From: Sphingomonas sp. LaA6.9 | Lineage (GTDB): Bacteria; Pseudomonadota; Alphaproteobacteria; Sphingomonadales; Sphingomonadaceae | Length of the DNA: 64,000 nt | NCBI RefSeq assembly: GCF_022601895.1 | Contig: NZ_JAKVIO010000009.1 | Span: 62,001 to 126,000, forward strand | Direction: 5' to 3' | In this document: positions 45,871-53,636 of the stretch, piece after piece | Layout of the letters: each line of letters opens with the position of its first letter | How positions within the stretch are numbered: the first letter of the stretch is position 1 | Made by a program: the position numbers and the translations under genes | The notes under the pieces: model-generated | Told to the model about the DNA's origin: nothing | The model's database searches: none | What the model saw: the letters and a program-made list of their open reading frames with translations, nothing else

Positions 45871-47465
45871 ACCTGCTCCCCGGCCTCGCGGGCGCGTTCT
45901 ACGACGCTTGCCTCGAGCGCCGGGAGCTTTCGGCTGGCGAAAATGAACATCGCCAATGTCACCGGCAGGACGAACAGGACCGAGAGCATCGCGAAGCGAA
46001 GGTCGCCGGTCGCGTCGCTCACAAGGCCGACGACATAGGGTCCGAGCCCGAGTCCGATGATGTTGGTGCCAAGGAAGAACACCGCGGTCGCAGCACCACG
46101 CATGCGCGGCAGCACGAGGTCCTGCGAGGTTGCCGCCACCGGCCCGAGCCACATGATCTGGAGGAAGTTGACGAGGCCGAGCAGCGCATAGAACACCGTC
46201 AGGCTGGCAGTGTGCAACTGCACCCAGAGCAGGATGCCCGCCGCCGTTGCCGCGGCGATGACGACATAGAGCCTTCCCGAAGGATGCAGGGAGCGCGCGC
46301 GATCAGAGAGCATTCCGCCGGCGACGGTGCCGGTGCCGCCGGCGATGGCGAGGATCCAGCCCAGCGTGTAGCCGGCCTCCGGTCCCACGCCGAAGGTCTT
46401 GACCGCGTAAAGATAAAGGAAGGGCGACAGGCCATAACTGGCGAACGACATCAGGCCGCCGCCAATCGACAACATCGCAAATGTGCCGTTGCCGATCAGC
46501 CGCGCGGTTGGCCGGTCGCGCAGGCGGATCGACTGGATCCAGCTGAAGCTGCAATAGGCACCGATCGCGATCGCGGTCCACTGTACGACATTGGTGGTAA
46601 TGGCAAACCCGACCAGCGTGGCGATTGCCGGGCGTTTTTCAGGGGGCAGCAGCCCGTCGGTCCAGCCGATGATGACGATCGCTCCCAGGATCGATGCAAC
46701 CAGCATCATCACGTTGCGCAGCAGTGGTGCACGGGAGGTTGTGCTCCGCGCCAGCGCCAGGATCGAAAAGGGCGGAAACATCGCGGCGAATTCGCGGCCC
46801 ACCGCGCGAAAGGGGTGGGGGTCTACCGGGCTGTGAAGGCCGTCGATCGCGCCGCGTGACGGCTCGCGGACGGTCAAGCGCATCAGCAGCGCGAGCAACA
46901 GGCCCGGGATGCCAAAGGCGAGGAAGGTCGCCTGCCACCCGGCCAGGCCGAAGGGCTGGGTGTCGGGCGTGAAATGCGTGTCCCAATAGGCGATCACCGC
47001 GCCGCCGAAGATCAGCGAGGCACCGACACCGATATAGATGCCGCTCGAATAGAGGGCGAGCGCTGTGGCGCGCTTCTCCTTTGGAAAATAGTCCTGGAGC
47101 AGCGAATAGGCGGCGGGCGAAGCGCTGGCCTCGCCAATACCCACGCCCACGCGCGCGGCGCCGAGCTGCGCGAAATTGGCGGCGAAACCGCTGAGCGCGG
47201 TCATCCCCGACCAGAAGCTCAGGCCGAGCGAGATGGTCTTCACGCGGTGCCAGCCATCGGCGAGCTTGGACAAGGGAATGCCGAAGAGCGCATAGAACAG
47301 CGCGAAGGCGGTGCCGAAGAGCAGCCCGAGTTGGGCGTCCTGCAATCCGAGATCTGCCTTGAGCGAGGGGGCGAGGATCGTGATGACCTGGCGGTCGAGA
47401 AAATTGAAGGCATAGATGACCATCAACAGGCCGAGAACGTAATATCGGTACAATCCGCCACCCAT
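45867..47465 (-). CDS. MFS transporter
   Basis: About 532 residues with 12 membrane segments. Signatures: YAFNFLDRQVITILAPSLKADLGL, FGIPLSKLADGWHRVKTISLGL (MFS motif A), and QDYFPKEKRATALALYSSGIYIGVG. An extra loop sits between helices 6 and 7 with the SRGAIDGLHSPVDPHP segment. The substrate is not predictable, but this family is often linked to hydrophobic or sugar-acid compounds. Start 47465 with AAAGGAG upstream. Confidence 0.88.
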   Translation of the reverse strand: MGGGLYRYYVLGLLMVIYAFNFLDRQVITILAPSLKADLGLQDAQLGLLFGTAFALFYALFGIPLSKLADGWHRVKTISLGLSFWSGMTALSGFAANFAQLGAARVGVGIGEASASPAAYSLLQDYFPKEKRATALALYSSGIYIGVGASLIFGGAVIAYWDTHFTPDTQPFGLAGWQATFLAFGIPGLLLALLMRLTVREPSRGAIDGLHSPVDPHPFRAVGREFAAMFPPFSILALARSTTSRAPLLRNVMMLVASILGAIVIIGWTDGLLPPEKRPAIATLVGFAITTNVVQWTAIAIGAYCSFSWIQSIRLRDRPTARLIGNGTFAMLSIGGGLMSFASYGLSPFLYLYAVKTFGVGPEAGYTLGWILAIAGGTGTVAGGMLSDRARSLHPSGRLYVVIAAATAAGILLWVQLHTASLTVFYALLGLVNFLQIMWLGPVAATSQDLVLPRMRGAATAVFFLGTNIIGLGLGPYVVGLVSDATGDLRFAMLSVLFVLPVTLAMFIFASRKLPALEASVVERAREAGEQV

Positions 47466-47538
47466 CCGCCCGCTCTCCTTTGTGTTTTGTGGCGCGGAGC
47501 TTACAGGGTTCGACCGATTGGCAAAGGAGTTTCGAAAA

Positions 47539-47997
47539 ATGGTGTCGGTGCTGTTCGTATGTCTCGGCAATATCTGCCGCTCGCCGCTGGCGGAGGCGGC
47601 ATTTCGCGCCGAGGCGGAGCGGCTGGGGCTTGAGGTCGAGGTGGATTCGGCGGGCACCGGTGACTGGCATCTCGGCCATGCGCCGGACAAGCGCGCGCAG
47701 GCGGTTGCGCTGCGCAACGGCATGGACATTTCGGCATATCGCGCGCGGCAGGTCGAGCGCATCGACTTCATGCGCTTCGATCACATCATCGCGCTCGACG
47801 AGAGCAACGTGACCAATCTGCACGCGATGCGTCCCGAGGATGCCAGCGCAGCGATCAGCCTGCTGCTCGACCATGTGCCGGGCCGCGAGGGCGAGGCGGT
47901 GGCGGATCCTTATTATGGCGACGACGCCGGATTCGATGTCACCTGGGCCGACGTGGTCGCGGGCGCGCAGGGACTGGTGGAACGGCTCAGGCGCTAA
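47539..47997 (+). CDS. Low-molecular-weight protein-tyrosine phosphatase
   Basis: A 152-residue LMW-PTP. The active-site loop CLGNICRS (Cys8, Arg14) is at the N-terminus and the general acid Asp lies in VADPYYGDDAGF. Such enzymes dephosphorylate tyrosine kinases in polysaccharide export and other regulators. Its stop overlaps the stop of thpR by 11 bases (convergent). Confidence 0.92.
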   Translation: MVSVLFVCLGNICRSPLAEAAFRAEAERLGLEVEVDSAGTGDWHLGHAPDKRAQAVALRNGMDISAYRARQVERIDFMRFDHIIALDESNVTNLHAMRPEDASAAISLLLDHVPGREGEAVADPYYGDDAGFDVTWADVVAGAQGLVERLRR

Positions 47998-48523
47998 GCG
48001 CGTAGCGTTCCACGACGTCATAGCGTGCGCCCTCGCTACCGAGCGTCGATTCGAACAGGATGAAATGCGTGACTGCAAAGGGAGCGCTCGAAAGTCCGCC
48101 ATGGCTTTCGGCGAAGCCATCCATGGATCCCGCATCGCGTCCGAACCGCGCGAGCGTGATGTGCGGCAGATAGGCGCGTGTCTCGGGTGCCAGACCTATC
48201 CGTGCGAGCGCCTGGTCGATCTTGTTGTGGAGCAGCGCCAAGTCATCATGGGGCGTCACGCCCGCCCACAGCGCGTCGGCGCGCCCCCGCCGATCGAAGG
48301 CGCCGATACCGCTCAGCGCGATGTCGAAGGCGGGGTGACGGACATGACCGAGCACGGCGGCAGCATCGGTCGCTCTATGACGATCGACTTCGCCGATGAA
48401 TCGCAACGTCAGGTGCAACTGGTCATCGTCCTGCCAGCGCGCCCGCGGAATGCCGCCCATAAGGCCAAGAAGTTGCCGGCGAATGGCCGCAGGTGGTCGG
48501 ATCGCTGCAAAAAGACGATGCAT
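47987..48523 (-). CDS. thpR: RNA 2',3'-cyclic phosphodiesterase
   Basis: A 178-residue 2H phosphoesterase. The two His-x-Thr motifs are visible: QLHLTLRFIGEV and PHITLARFG. It opens 2',3'-cyclic RNA ends or ligates tRNA halves in vitro. Start is an ATG at 48523 (MHRLFAAIRPP), typical of the family. It is divergent from the BI-1 gene. Confidence 0.92.
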   Translation of the reverse strand: MHRLFAAIRPPAAIRRQLLGLMGGIPRARWQDDDQLHLTLRFIGEVDRHRATDAAAVLGHVRHPAFDIALSGIGAFDRRGRADALWAGVTPHDDLALLHNKIDQALARIGLAPETRAYLPHITLARFGRDAGSMDGFAESHGGLSSAPFAVTHFILFESTLGSEGARYDVVERYALSA

Positions 48524-48572
48524 AGAAACATTTTGTAACAGAAGTATGGGGGATGATCTTGTCCGGTTTTCC

Positions 48573-48601
48573 TTGAAACTCTGATTGTTTCAACCGATAT
48601 T
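48573..48601 (+). promoter_or_regulatory. Promoter of the BI-1-like gene
   Basis: TTGAAA at 48573-48578, a 17-base spacer, then GATATT at 48596-48601 match a sigma-70-type promoter. The overlapping CTTGAAA-N15-CCGATAT also fits a heat-shock (RpoH) pattern of alphaproteobacteria. The start codon of the gene is 43 bases further on. Confidence 0.5.
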
Positions 48602-48644
48602 GAAGCCATCCGGCCCCTTGGCCGGGCAAAGGAGACGAATTCAA

Positions 48645-49379
48645 ATGGCAAACTGGTCTGACCCCCGGACGACAGCCGCGGGCTTCCCGGCGCAAGCCGG
48701 TGCGCGCGATGCCGCATTCGATGCGGGGCTGCGGTCCTACATGCTTTCTGTCTACAACTATATGGCGTCGGGCGTGCTGCTGACGGGCATCGTCGCGTTG
48801 CTCTTCGCCAGTTCGGGTCTGGCGCAGAGCATCCTGATGGGGCCGGGCCTGCTCAAATGGCTGATCATCCTGTCGCCGCTGGCGTTCGTGATGGTCATGA
48901 GCTTTGGCCTCAACCGGCTGTCGACGGGCGCGCTCCAGGCCTGCTTCTGGGCATTTGCCACGGTGATGGGCCTGTCGATGTCGTCGATCTTCCTCGTCTA
49001 TACGGGGACCTCGATCGCGCAGACCTTCTTCGCGACCGCGGCGGCCTTTGCGGGCCTCAGCCTGTGGGGCTACACGACCAAGAAGGATCTGTCGGGCTTC
49101 GGCACGTTCCTGATCATGGGTCTTGTCGGCCTGATCGTCGCGTCGGTCATCAACATCTTCCTCCAGTCGGGGACGATGGCGCTGGTGATCAGCTTCATTG
49201 GCGTGCTGCTGTTCGCTGGTCTGACCGCCTATGACACCCAGCGTATCAAGTCGATGTACGCCTATGTCGCGGGCACCGACATGATGGGCAAGACGGTCAT
49301 CATGGGCGCGCTGTCGCTCTATCTGGACTTCATCAACATGTTCCAGTTCCTGCTCAGCTTCATGGGCAACCGCGAATAG
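48645..49379 (+). CDS. Bax inhibitor-1/YccA family membrane protein
   Basis: A 244-residue protein with seven membrane helices. Signatures: YNYMASGVLLTGIVALLF, LSPLAFVMVMSFGLNRLS, GLSMSSIFLVYTGTSIAQTFFATAAAFAGLSLWGYTTKKDLSG and DTQRIKSMY with ALSLYLDFINMFQFLL. The last helix with its Asp is characteristic. Family members act as pH-sensitive calcium-leak channels or modulators of FtsH proteolysis. Confidence 0.93.
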   Translation: MANWSDPRTTAAGFPAQAGARDAAFDAGLRSYMLSVYNYMASGVLLTGIVALLFASSGLAQSILMGPGLLKWLIILSPLAFVMVMSFGLNRLSTGALQACFWAFATVMGLSMSSIFLVYTGTSIAQTFFATAAAFAGLSLWGYTTKKDLSGFGTFLIMGLVGLIVASVINIFLQSGTMALVISFIGVLLFAGLTAYDTQRIKSMYAYVAGTDMMGKTVIMGALSLYLDFINMFQFLLSFMGNRE

Positions 49380-49408
49380 TTCGTCAGGAACTTCCGATCC
49401 GAGCCGTG

Positions 49409-49441
49409 ACCCGGCAGCGCAAGCTGCCGGGTCTTTTTTTG
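49409..49441 (+). terminator. Terminator after the BI-1-like gene
   Basis: ACCCGGCAGC-GCAA-GCTGCCGGGT (49409-49432), a perfect 10-base stem, followed by CTTTTTTT. It may also end the convergent GST message. Confidence 0.9.
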
Positions 49442-49442
49442 T

Positions 49443-50081
49443 TCAGGCGGGTTCGGCCGGCGCCGGCTGCGCCGGCATCGCGGCATCATCCAGCGCGCTC
49501 GCCCGAATAAAGGCGGGCCTGGTCGAAAGACCGGCAATATAGGTTTCAAAGGCCGGCTTTTTGGGCAGCGTCCCGAACTGCGTCCCCCACATGATGTGCG
49601 ATCCGACATAGACATCGGCGGCGCTGAAGCGGTCGCGTGCGATGAACTGCCTGCCAGTGACGGCCTGTTCGAGCGCATTCACCGCGTCGTCATAACAGCC
49701 ATAGCCCGCCATCATTTTCTTGTCGTCGGGCACTTCGACACCAAGCGTGCGATCCATGATCGCGGCTTCCAGCGGTCCCGCAGCGAAGAACAGCCAGCGA
49801 TAATAGTCGCCGCGTTCGGTGGGAGCGGGGGCAAGGCCGGCTTCGGGAAAGGCGTCGGCCAGATAGGCGCAGATCGCCGCGCATTCGGTCACCACGGTGT
49901 CGCCGTGCCGGATCGCGGGCACCTTGCCCATGGGATTGATCGCCAGATAGTCGGCGCCCTTCATCGTCGTGCCATAATCCAGAGTTTCGGTGCGATAAGG
50001 CGCGCCAACCTCTTCGATCATCCAGCGTGCGATGCGACCACGCGACATGGGATTTGTATAGAGAACGAGTTCGGCGGACAT
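49443..50081 (-). CDS. Glutathione S-transferase family protein
   Basis: A 212-residue GST: LVLYTNPMSRGRIARWMIEEVGAPYRTE at the N-terminus (Ser/Arg near the glutathione site), NPMGKVPAIRHGDTVVTECAAICAYLAD and a C-terminal domain with FSAADVYVGSHIMWG. Substrate is unknown. It is 53 bases upstream-to-downstream partner of a dienelactone hydrolase on the same strand. Confidence 0.85.
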   Translation of the reverse strand: MSAELVLYTNPMSRGRIARWMIEEVGAPYRTETLDYGTTMKGADYLAINPMGKVPAIRHGDTVVTECAAICAYLADAFPEAGLAPAPTERGDYYRWLFFAAGPLEAAIMDRTLGVEVPDDKKMMAGYGCYDDAVNALEQAVTGRQFIARDRFSAADVYVGSHIMWGTQFGTLPKKPAFETYIAGLSTRPAFIRASALDDAAMPAQPAPAEPA

Positions 50082-50134
50082 GGCTGCTCTCCTTGCGAAT
50101 CAGGCATGGAACATAACAGGAACAATTGGTCGCG

Positions 50135-51016
50135 TCACGGCGCCAGATAGCGCTTGAAGAAGGCCAAGGTGCGGTCCCACGCCAGATCGGCGGCGTCCTT
50201 GTTGTAACGCGCGCTGGAGGTATCGTTGTTGAAGGCGTGCTCGACGCCGGGATAAGTGAAGCTCTCCACCGCCTTGCCCGCCTTTTTGAGCGCTTCCGTC
50301 CAGGGCATTCCCGTCGCATTCACGCGCGCGTCGTTGCCGGCATAGTGCAGCAGCAGCGGGGCCTGGATCCGGACCGCTTCGGAAGCGGCGGGCGCGGGGC
50401 CGTAATATGACACGCCAGCGTCCAGTTGCTTGCCCGCTGCCAGCGCCACCTGGTTGACCATCGCGCCGCCCCAGCAAAATCCGACTGTGCCGGCCTTGCC
50501 ATTGGTGTTCTCCAGGGACTTCAGGCGCCTGATGGTCGATACGCCCGCGGCGATCGCGCGCTGATAATCGAGCTTGCCGATCATCTCGCGCGCCTTGTCT
50601 TCATCGGCCGGGGTTCCCCCCGAAGCCGACAGGAAATCGGGCGCGACGACGAAGAACCCTGCCAGCGCAAGGCGGCGCGCGACGTCCTCGACATGCGCGT
50701 TGAGGCCGCGATTTTCATGGATGACCATGATCGCGCCAAGCTTGGCCCTGGGGCTGGCGGGCTTGGCGAAATACCCCGTCATCGTGCCGTCATCCAGCTC
50801 ATAGGGACCCTTGCGCACAACGAGGCGCTTGTCGTCAGGGGGGACGATCGCCGCACCCGCGGGATCAGCGGCGATCGACAGCAGCAGCGCGTTGGCCGCA
50901 GCGGCACTTCCGGCCAGCCGCGTCAGTTCGGCCATGAACGCGCGGCGGTCGAGCGTTTCATGGGTATAGCGATCGTAGAGTGCGATGGCCTGTTGGCGGA
51001 TCGATCGGTCGATCAC
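50135..51016 (-). CDS. Dienelactone hydrolase family protein
   Basis: A 293-residue alpha/beta hydrolase. The first 60 residues hold a helical part with a hydrophobic patch, then the DLH domain with GAIMVIHENRGLNAHVEDVARRLA, the nucleophile Cys in GFCWGGAMV and His in PGVEHAFNND, plus an Asp in YAGNDARV: the typical Cys-Asp-His triad. Reaction: hydrolysis of dienelactone or similar lactones. The GTG at 51016 follows GGGAGG. Confidence 0.85.
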   Translation of the reverse strand: MIDRSIRQQAIALYDRYTHETLDRRAFMAELTRLAGSAAAANALLLSIAADPAGAAIVPPDDKRLVVRKGPYELDDGTMTGYFAKPASPRAKLGAIMVIHENRGLNAHVEDVARRLALAGFFVVAPDFLSASGGTPADEDKAREMIGKLDYQRAIAAGVSTIRRLKSLENTNGKAGTVGFCWGGAMVNQVALAAGKQLDAGVSYYGPAPAASEAVRIQAPLLLHYAGNDARVNATGMPWTEALKKAGKAVESFTYPGVEHAFNNDTSSARYNKDAADLAWDRTLAFFKRYLAP

Positions 51017-51179
51017 GGCATCCTCCCTTGATGTGAAGCGGCAATGATAGGCGCTCGGGCATCCTCGCGGCAATGGCGAGGGGTAGCGAAGCGGCCGGCA
51101 GCGCTGCATTGCGCTTGTAAGCTGCGGCCGGCTGCGGGATAGTCGCAGGGCTCAACCCCCGATTTCATGGAGGCTGTAA

Positions 51180-51740
51180 ATGCTGTCCGGTCACCGAAGC
51201 TGGGTGCTGATACTCGCGCTTTCGCTCGGTGCCTGCGGCGAACGCGCGGCGCAGCGGAAGGCGGAAAGCGTCGAGGTGCCTGCCGATCAGGTGCGCAGCC
51301 AGTTCATCGGCCTGCCTAACGGCGCAACGATTGCGGTCGAGCCGGGGTCTGTCGGCGAAAAGCTCGCCCATTATCTCGCCTCGCGCGATCCCGCGCCGCG
51401 GAGCTTCGAAATCGGTGGCAAACAGTTCGATGACTGGTCCTCGACCGCGAGCCCCGCGACGCGCGCGATGCTCCCGGAGCTCGTCCAGCTGCTCAAATCC
51501 TATCCCGATGTCCGGATCCGTTTTGTCGGACATAGCGACGGTGCGGGAGACGCGGATGCGAACCAGAAAATATCGGAAGATCGCGCGAACGTGGCCAGGC
51601 AGATGCTCGTGGAGGCAGGAATCCAGGAAGATCGGATCGAGACCGCCGGCAAGGGCATGTCGGAACCCATTGCGGACAATGCGACCCCTGATGGCCGTGC
51701 GCGCAATCGCCGGATCGAGCTGATCGTCCTTGCCAAATAG
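51180..51740 (+). CDS. OmpA-family lipoprotein
   Basis: A 186-residue protein. N-terminal lipoprotein signal (VLILALSLGAC, Cys19). Residues 70-182 form an OmpA C-terminal peptidoglycan-binding domain: FEIGGKQFDDWSST, IRFVGHSDGAGDADANQKISEDRANVARQMLVEAGI and RARNRRIEL. It anchors the outer membrane to peptidoglycan or acts as a Pal-like protein. No Tol genes are adjacent. Confidence 0.85.
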   Translation: MLSGHRSWVLILALSLGACGERAAQRKAESVEVPADQVRSQFIGLPNGATIAVEPGSVGEKLAHYLASRDPAPRSFEIGGKQFDDWSSTASPATRAMLPELVQLLKSYPDVRIRFVGHSDGAGDADANQKISEDRANVARQMLVEAGIQEDRIETAGKGMSEPIADNATPDGRARNRRIELIVLAK

Positions 51741-51761
51741 GATGGGGCGCGGGGACGCGAC

Positions 51762-53462
51762 CTAGACGGCGTGCGCGAGGTTGATCCGGAAGCGACCACC
51801 GCCGTCGCGGCTGGCCCGGTATCGCGCGCGATCAGCGTCGCGGTAGAGCGCGGTCCAGTCTTCCTCGGTGACGATCGGACCCTCTGCAATGCCGATGCTG
51901 ATCGTGACCTTGATTCCCGACGGCATCCGCGCGGTGCGCACCTCGTCGAGCAGGGTCGCGGGCGAGACGGACTCGGCGGCGCGTGCGGGCACGAGCAGTG
52001 CAAACTCGATACCGCCCAGCCGGGCGACGGGCGCATCGCGCGGCGCGAACCGCTGCAATATTTGCGCGACGATCCGCAGGACTTCGTCGCCGCCGTCATG
52101 GCCGATGCGGTCATTGATCTCCTTGAAACCGTCGATATGCACCAATAACAACCGCTGGGGCTCGTCCGCGCCAACCGCAGCGGCCATAAAAGCGCGGCGA
52201 TTGGGCATGCCGGTGATCGGGTCGGTCGCGGCGATCAGCCTCGCCAGCGTTTCGCTGGCGCGTGCGCTGTCGCGCTCGTCGCTGAGCAGGCGGATGCGAT
52301 AGGCGATCGCCACCGCGCTCAAAAGCGCCTCCGCGCTCATCGCCATGACCGTGCTGTTGTCGATCCAGAAGGAGGGCGGGATGAGGCCGAGATTGGCGAT
52401 GACGCGGATCACCGCGAAGATGAAGGGCGCGGCCCAGGCGACGAGAAAGACGGTCAGGAAACGGCTGCGGCGAATCCGGGCGAAGACGATCATCGGTATT
52501 GCGCAGAACAACAGCGCTCCCAGCGCGATGGAGTTGGCGGCGTCGAGCAGCGAGAACCGCGTCGGCGCAAGCACCACCAAGGCGGTCGTCGCCGTCAGCG
52601 ACGTGACGGTTGCAACTCTGGTCAGGCGGAGCAGCCAGCGCGGGATGATCCGCGCTTCAAAGAAATGTCGGACGAACGCGATCGCCGCGGCGACCACGAG
52701 CGTCAGCAGCCCATAGTTGATGCGCAACCGGTCATTATTGTCGATCGCGGGCCATACCCAGGCAAGTGCCCCCGACGAAGAGAAGGCATAGGCCATCATC
52801 GCCACCAGCATCGCGCAATAGGCAAGCTGGAAGCGGCGGCGCATCACCGCCCACATCATAAGATTGTAGCAAAGCAGCGCCAGGCAAAGGCCCAGAAAGC
52901 CCGCATAGAGCGCGGTCAGCACAAGGTCGCGCCGGGCGGCTTGGCTTCTGGTCAGGATTTCAGGGGAAAACAATACGCCCCGGACGTTCGCCGATCCTTC
53001 GACATGGGCGACGATGGTGTTGATCGGCACATTGCGCACGGGCAGGTCATATTGGATGAATGCACCCGGCCTGATCCGCGGCGACGTGTTGGCCGAGGTC
53101 GCCGCGATTTGCGCAGTGAAGCCATCGGCATAGCGGATCTGCAGCGTCACCGCGTCCTGCCAGACACTCGCGGTCCTGAGCACGAGCGGATCGTCGGCGC
53201 GGCTCGTTGCCGAAAAGCCGGTGAGCAACACCCAGAAATTGCCGCCGCCATGGACCGTCTGCCGCGCTCCGCAGTCGAGCGGCACTGTCCCGCCAAGGAT
53301 ATCGGCTTCGGTCGTGTCGCCGATATCGGCGTGCAGACAGGGAACCGGGCGAATGCGCGTATCGCCTTGTGCGGTGACAGCCGGGCTCGACACGAATATC
53401 GCCAGCAGCGCAAACATCGCCGCGAGGCTGCGGCCCAGCCATGATCCGGTACGCGAATCCAT
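51762..53462 (-). CDS. 7TMR-DISM GGDEF-domain protein with a degenerate GGIEF signature
   Basis: A 566-residue signalling protein. After a signal (about 1-30) comes an extracytoplasmic beta domain of the 7TMR-DISM type (about 35-180), seven membrane helices (about 190-380), and a C-terminal GGDEF domain (about 410-565; DPITGMPNRRAFMAA, RLLLVHIDGFKEINDRIGHDGGDEVL). The signature reads RLGGIEF (483-487): the third residue is Ile485 instead of Asp/Glu that binds magnesium, and no RxxD inhibitory site is seen. It is probably catalytically inactive and could serve as a c-di-GMP or partner-binding module. Confidence 0.82.
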   Translation of the reverse strand: MDSRTGSWLGRSLAAMFALLAIFVSSPAVTAQGDTRIRPVPCLHADIGDTTEADILGGTVPLDCGARQTVHGGGNFWVLLTGFSATSRADDPLVLRTASVWQDAVTLQIRYADGFTAQIAATSANTSPRIRPGAFIQYDLPVRNVPINTIVAHVEGSANVRGVLFSPEILTRSQAARRDLVLTALYAGFLGLCLALLCYNLMMWAVMRRRFQLAYCAMLVAMMAYAFSSSGALAWVWPAIDNNDRLRINYGLLTLVVAAAIAFVRHFFEARIIPRWLLRLTRVATVTSLTATTALVVLAPTRFSLLDAANSIALGALLFCAIPMIVFARIRRSRFLTVFLVAWAAPFIFAVIRVIANLGLIPPSFWIDNSTVMAMSAEALLSAVAIAYRIRLLSDERDSARASETLARLIAATDPITGMPNRRAFMAAAVGADEPQRLLLVHIDGFKEINDRIGHDGGDEVLRIVAQILQRFAPRDAPVARLGGIEFALLVPARAAESVSPATLLDEVRTARMPSGIKVTISIGIAEGPIVTEEDWTALYRDADRARYRASRDGGGRFRINLAHAV

Positions 53463-53580
53463 GGAACTTGCGGTAGCATCAAACCGCAAAGAACGGGTTA
53501 ACCAAATGTCTTCGCGGAAAACGGGGGCGCCCATTGCCCAGTCCGATCGGCGGCGACACGTGGCGTCAGGCGACGAAGAC

Positions 53581-53616
53581 AAAAGAAAGGGCAGGACCGC
53601 GTCTGCGATCCTGCCC
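53581..53616 (-). terminator. Terminator after clpA
   Basis: Read leftward: GGGCAGGATCGC-AGAC-GCGGTCCTGCCC (one mismatch) followed by TTTCTTTT, 20 bases beyond the clpA stop. Confidence 0.8.
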
Positions 53617-53636
53617 CCTCGATCTGGCATGATGCC

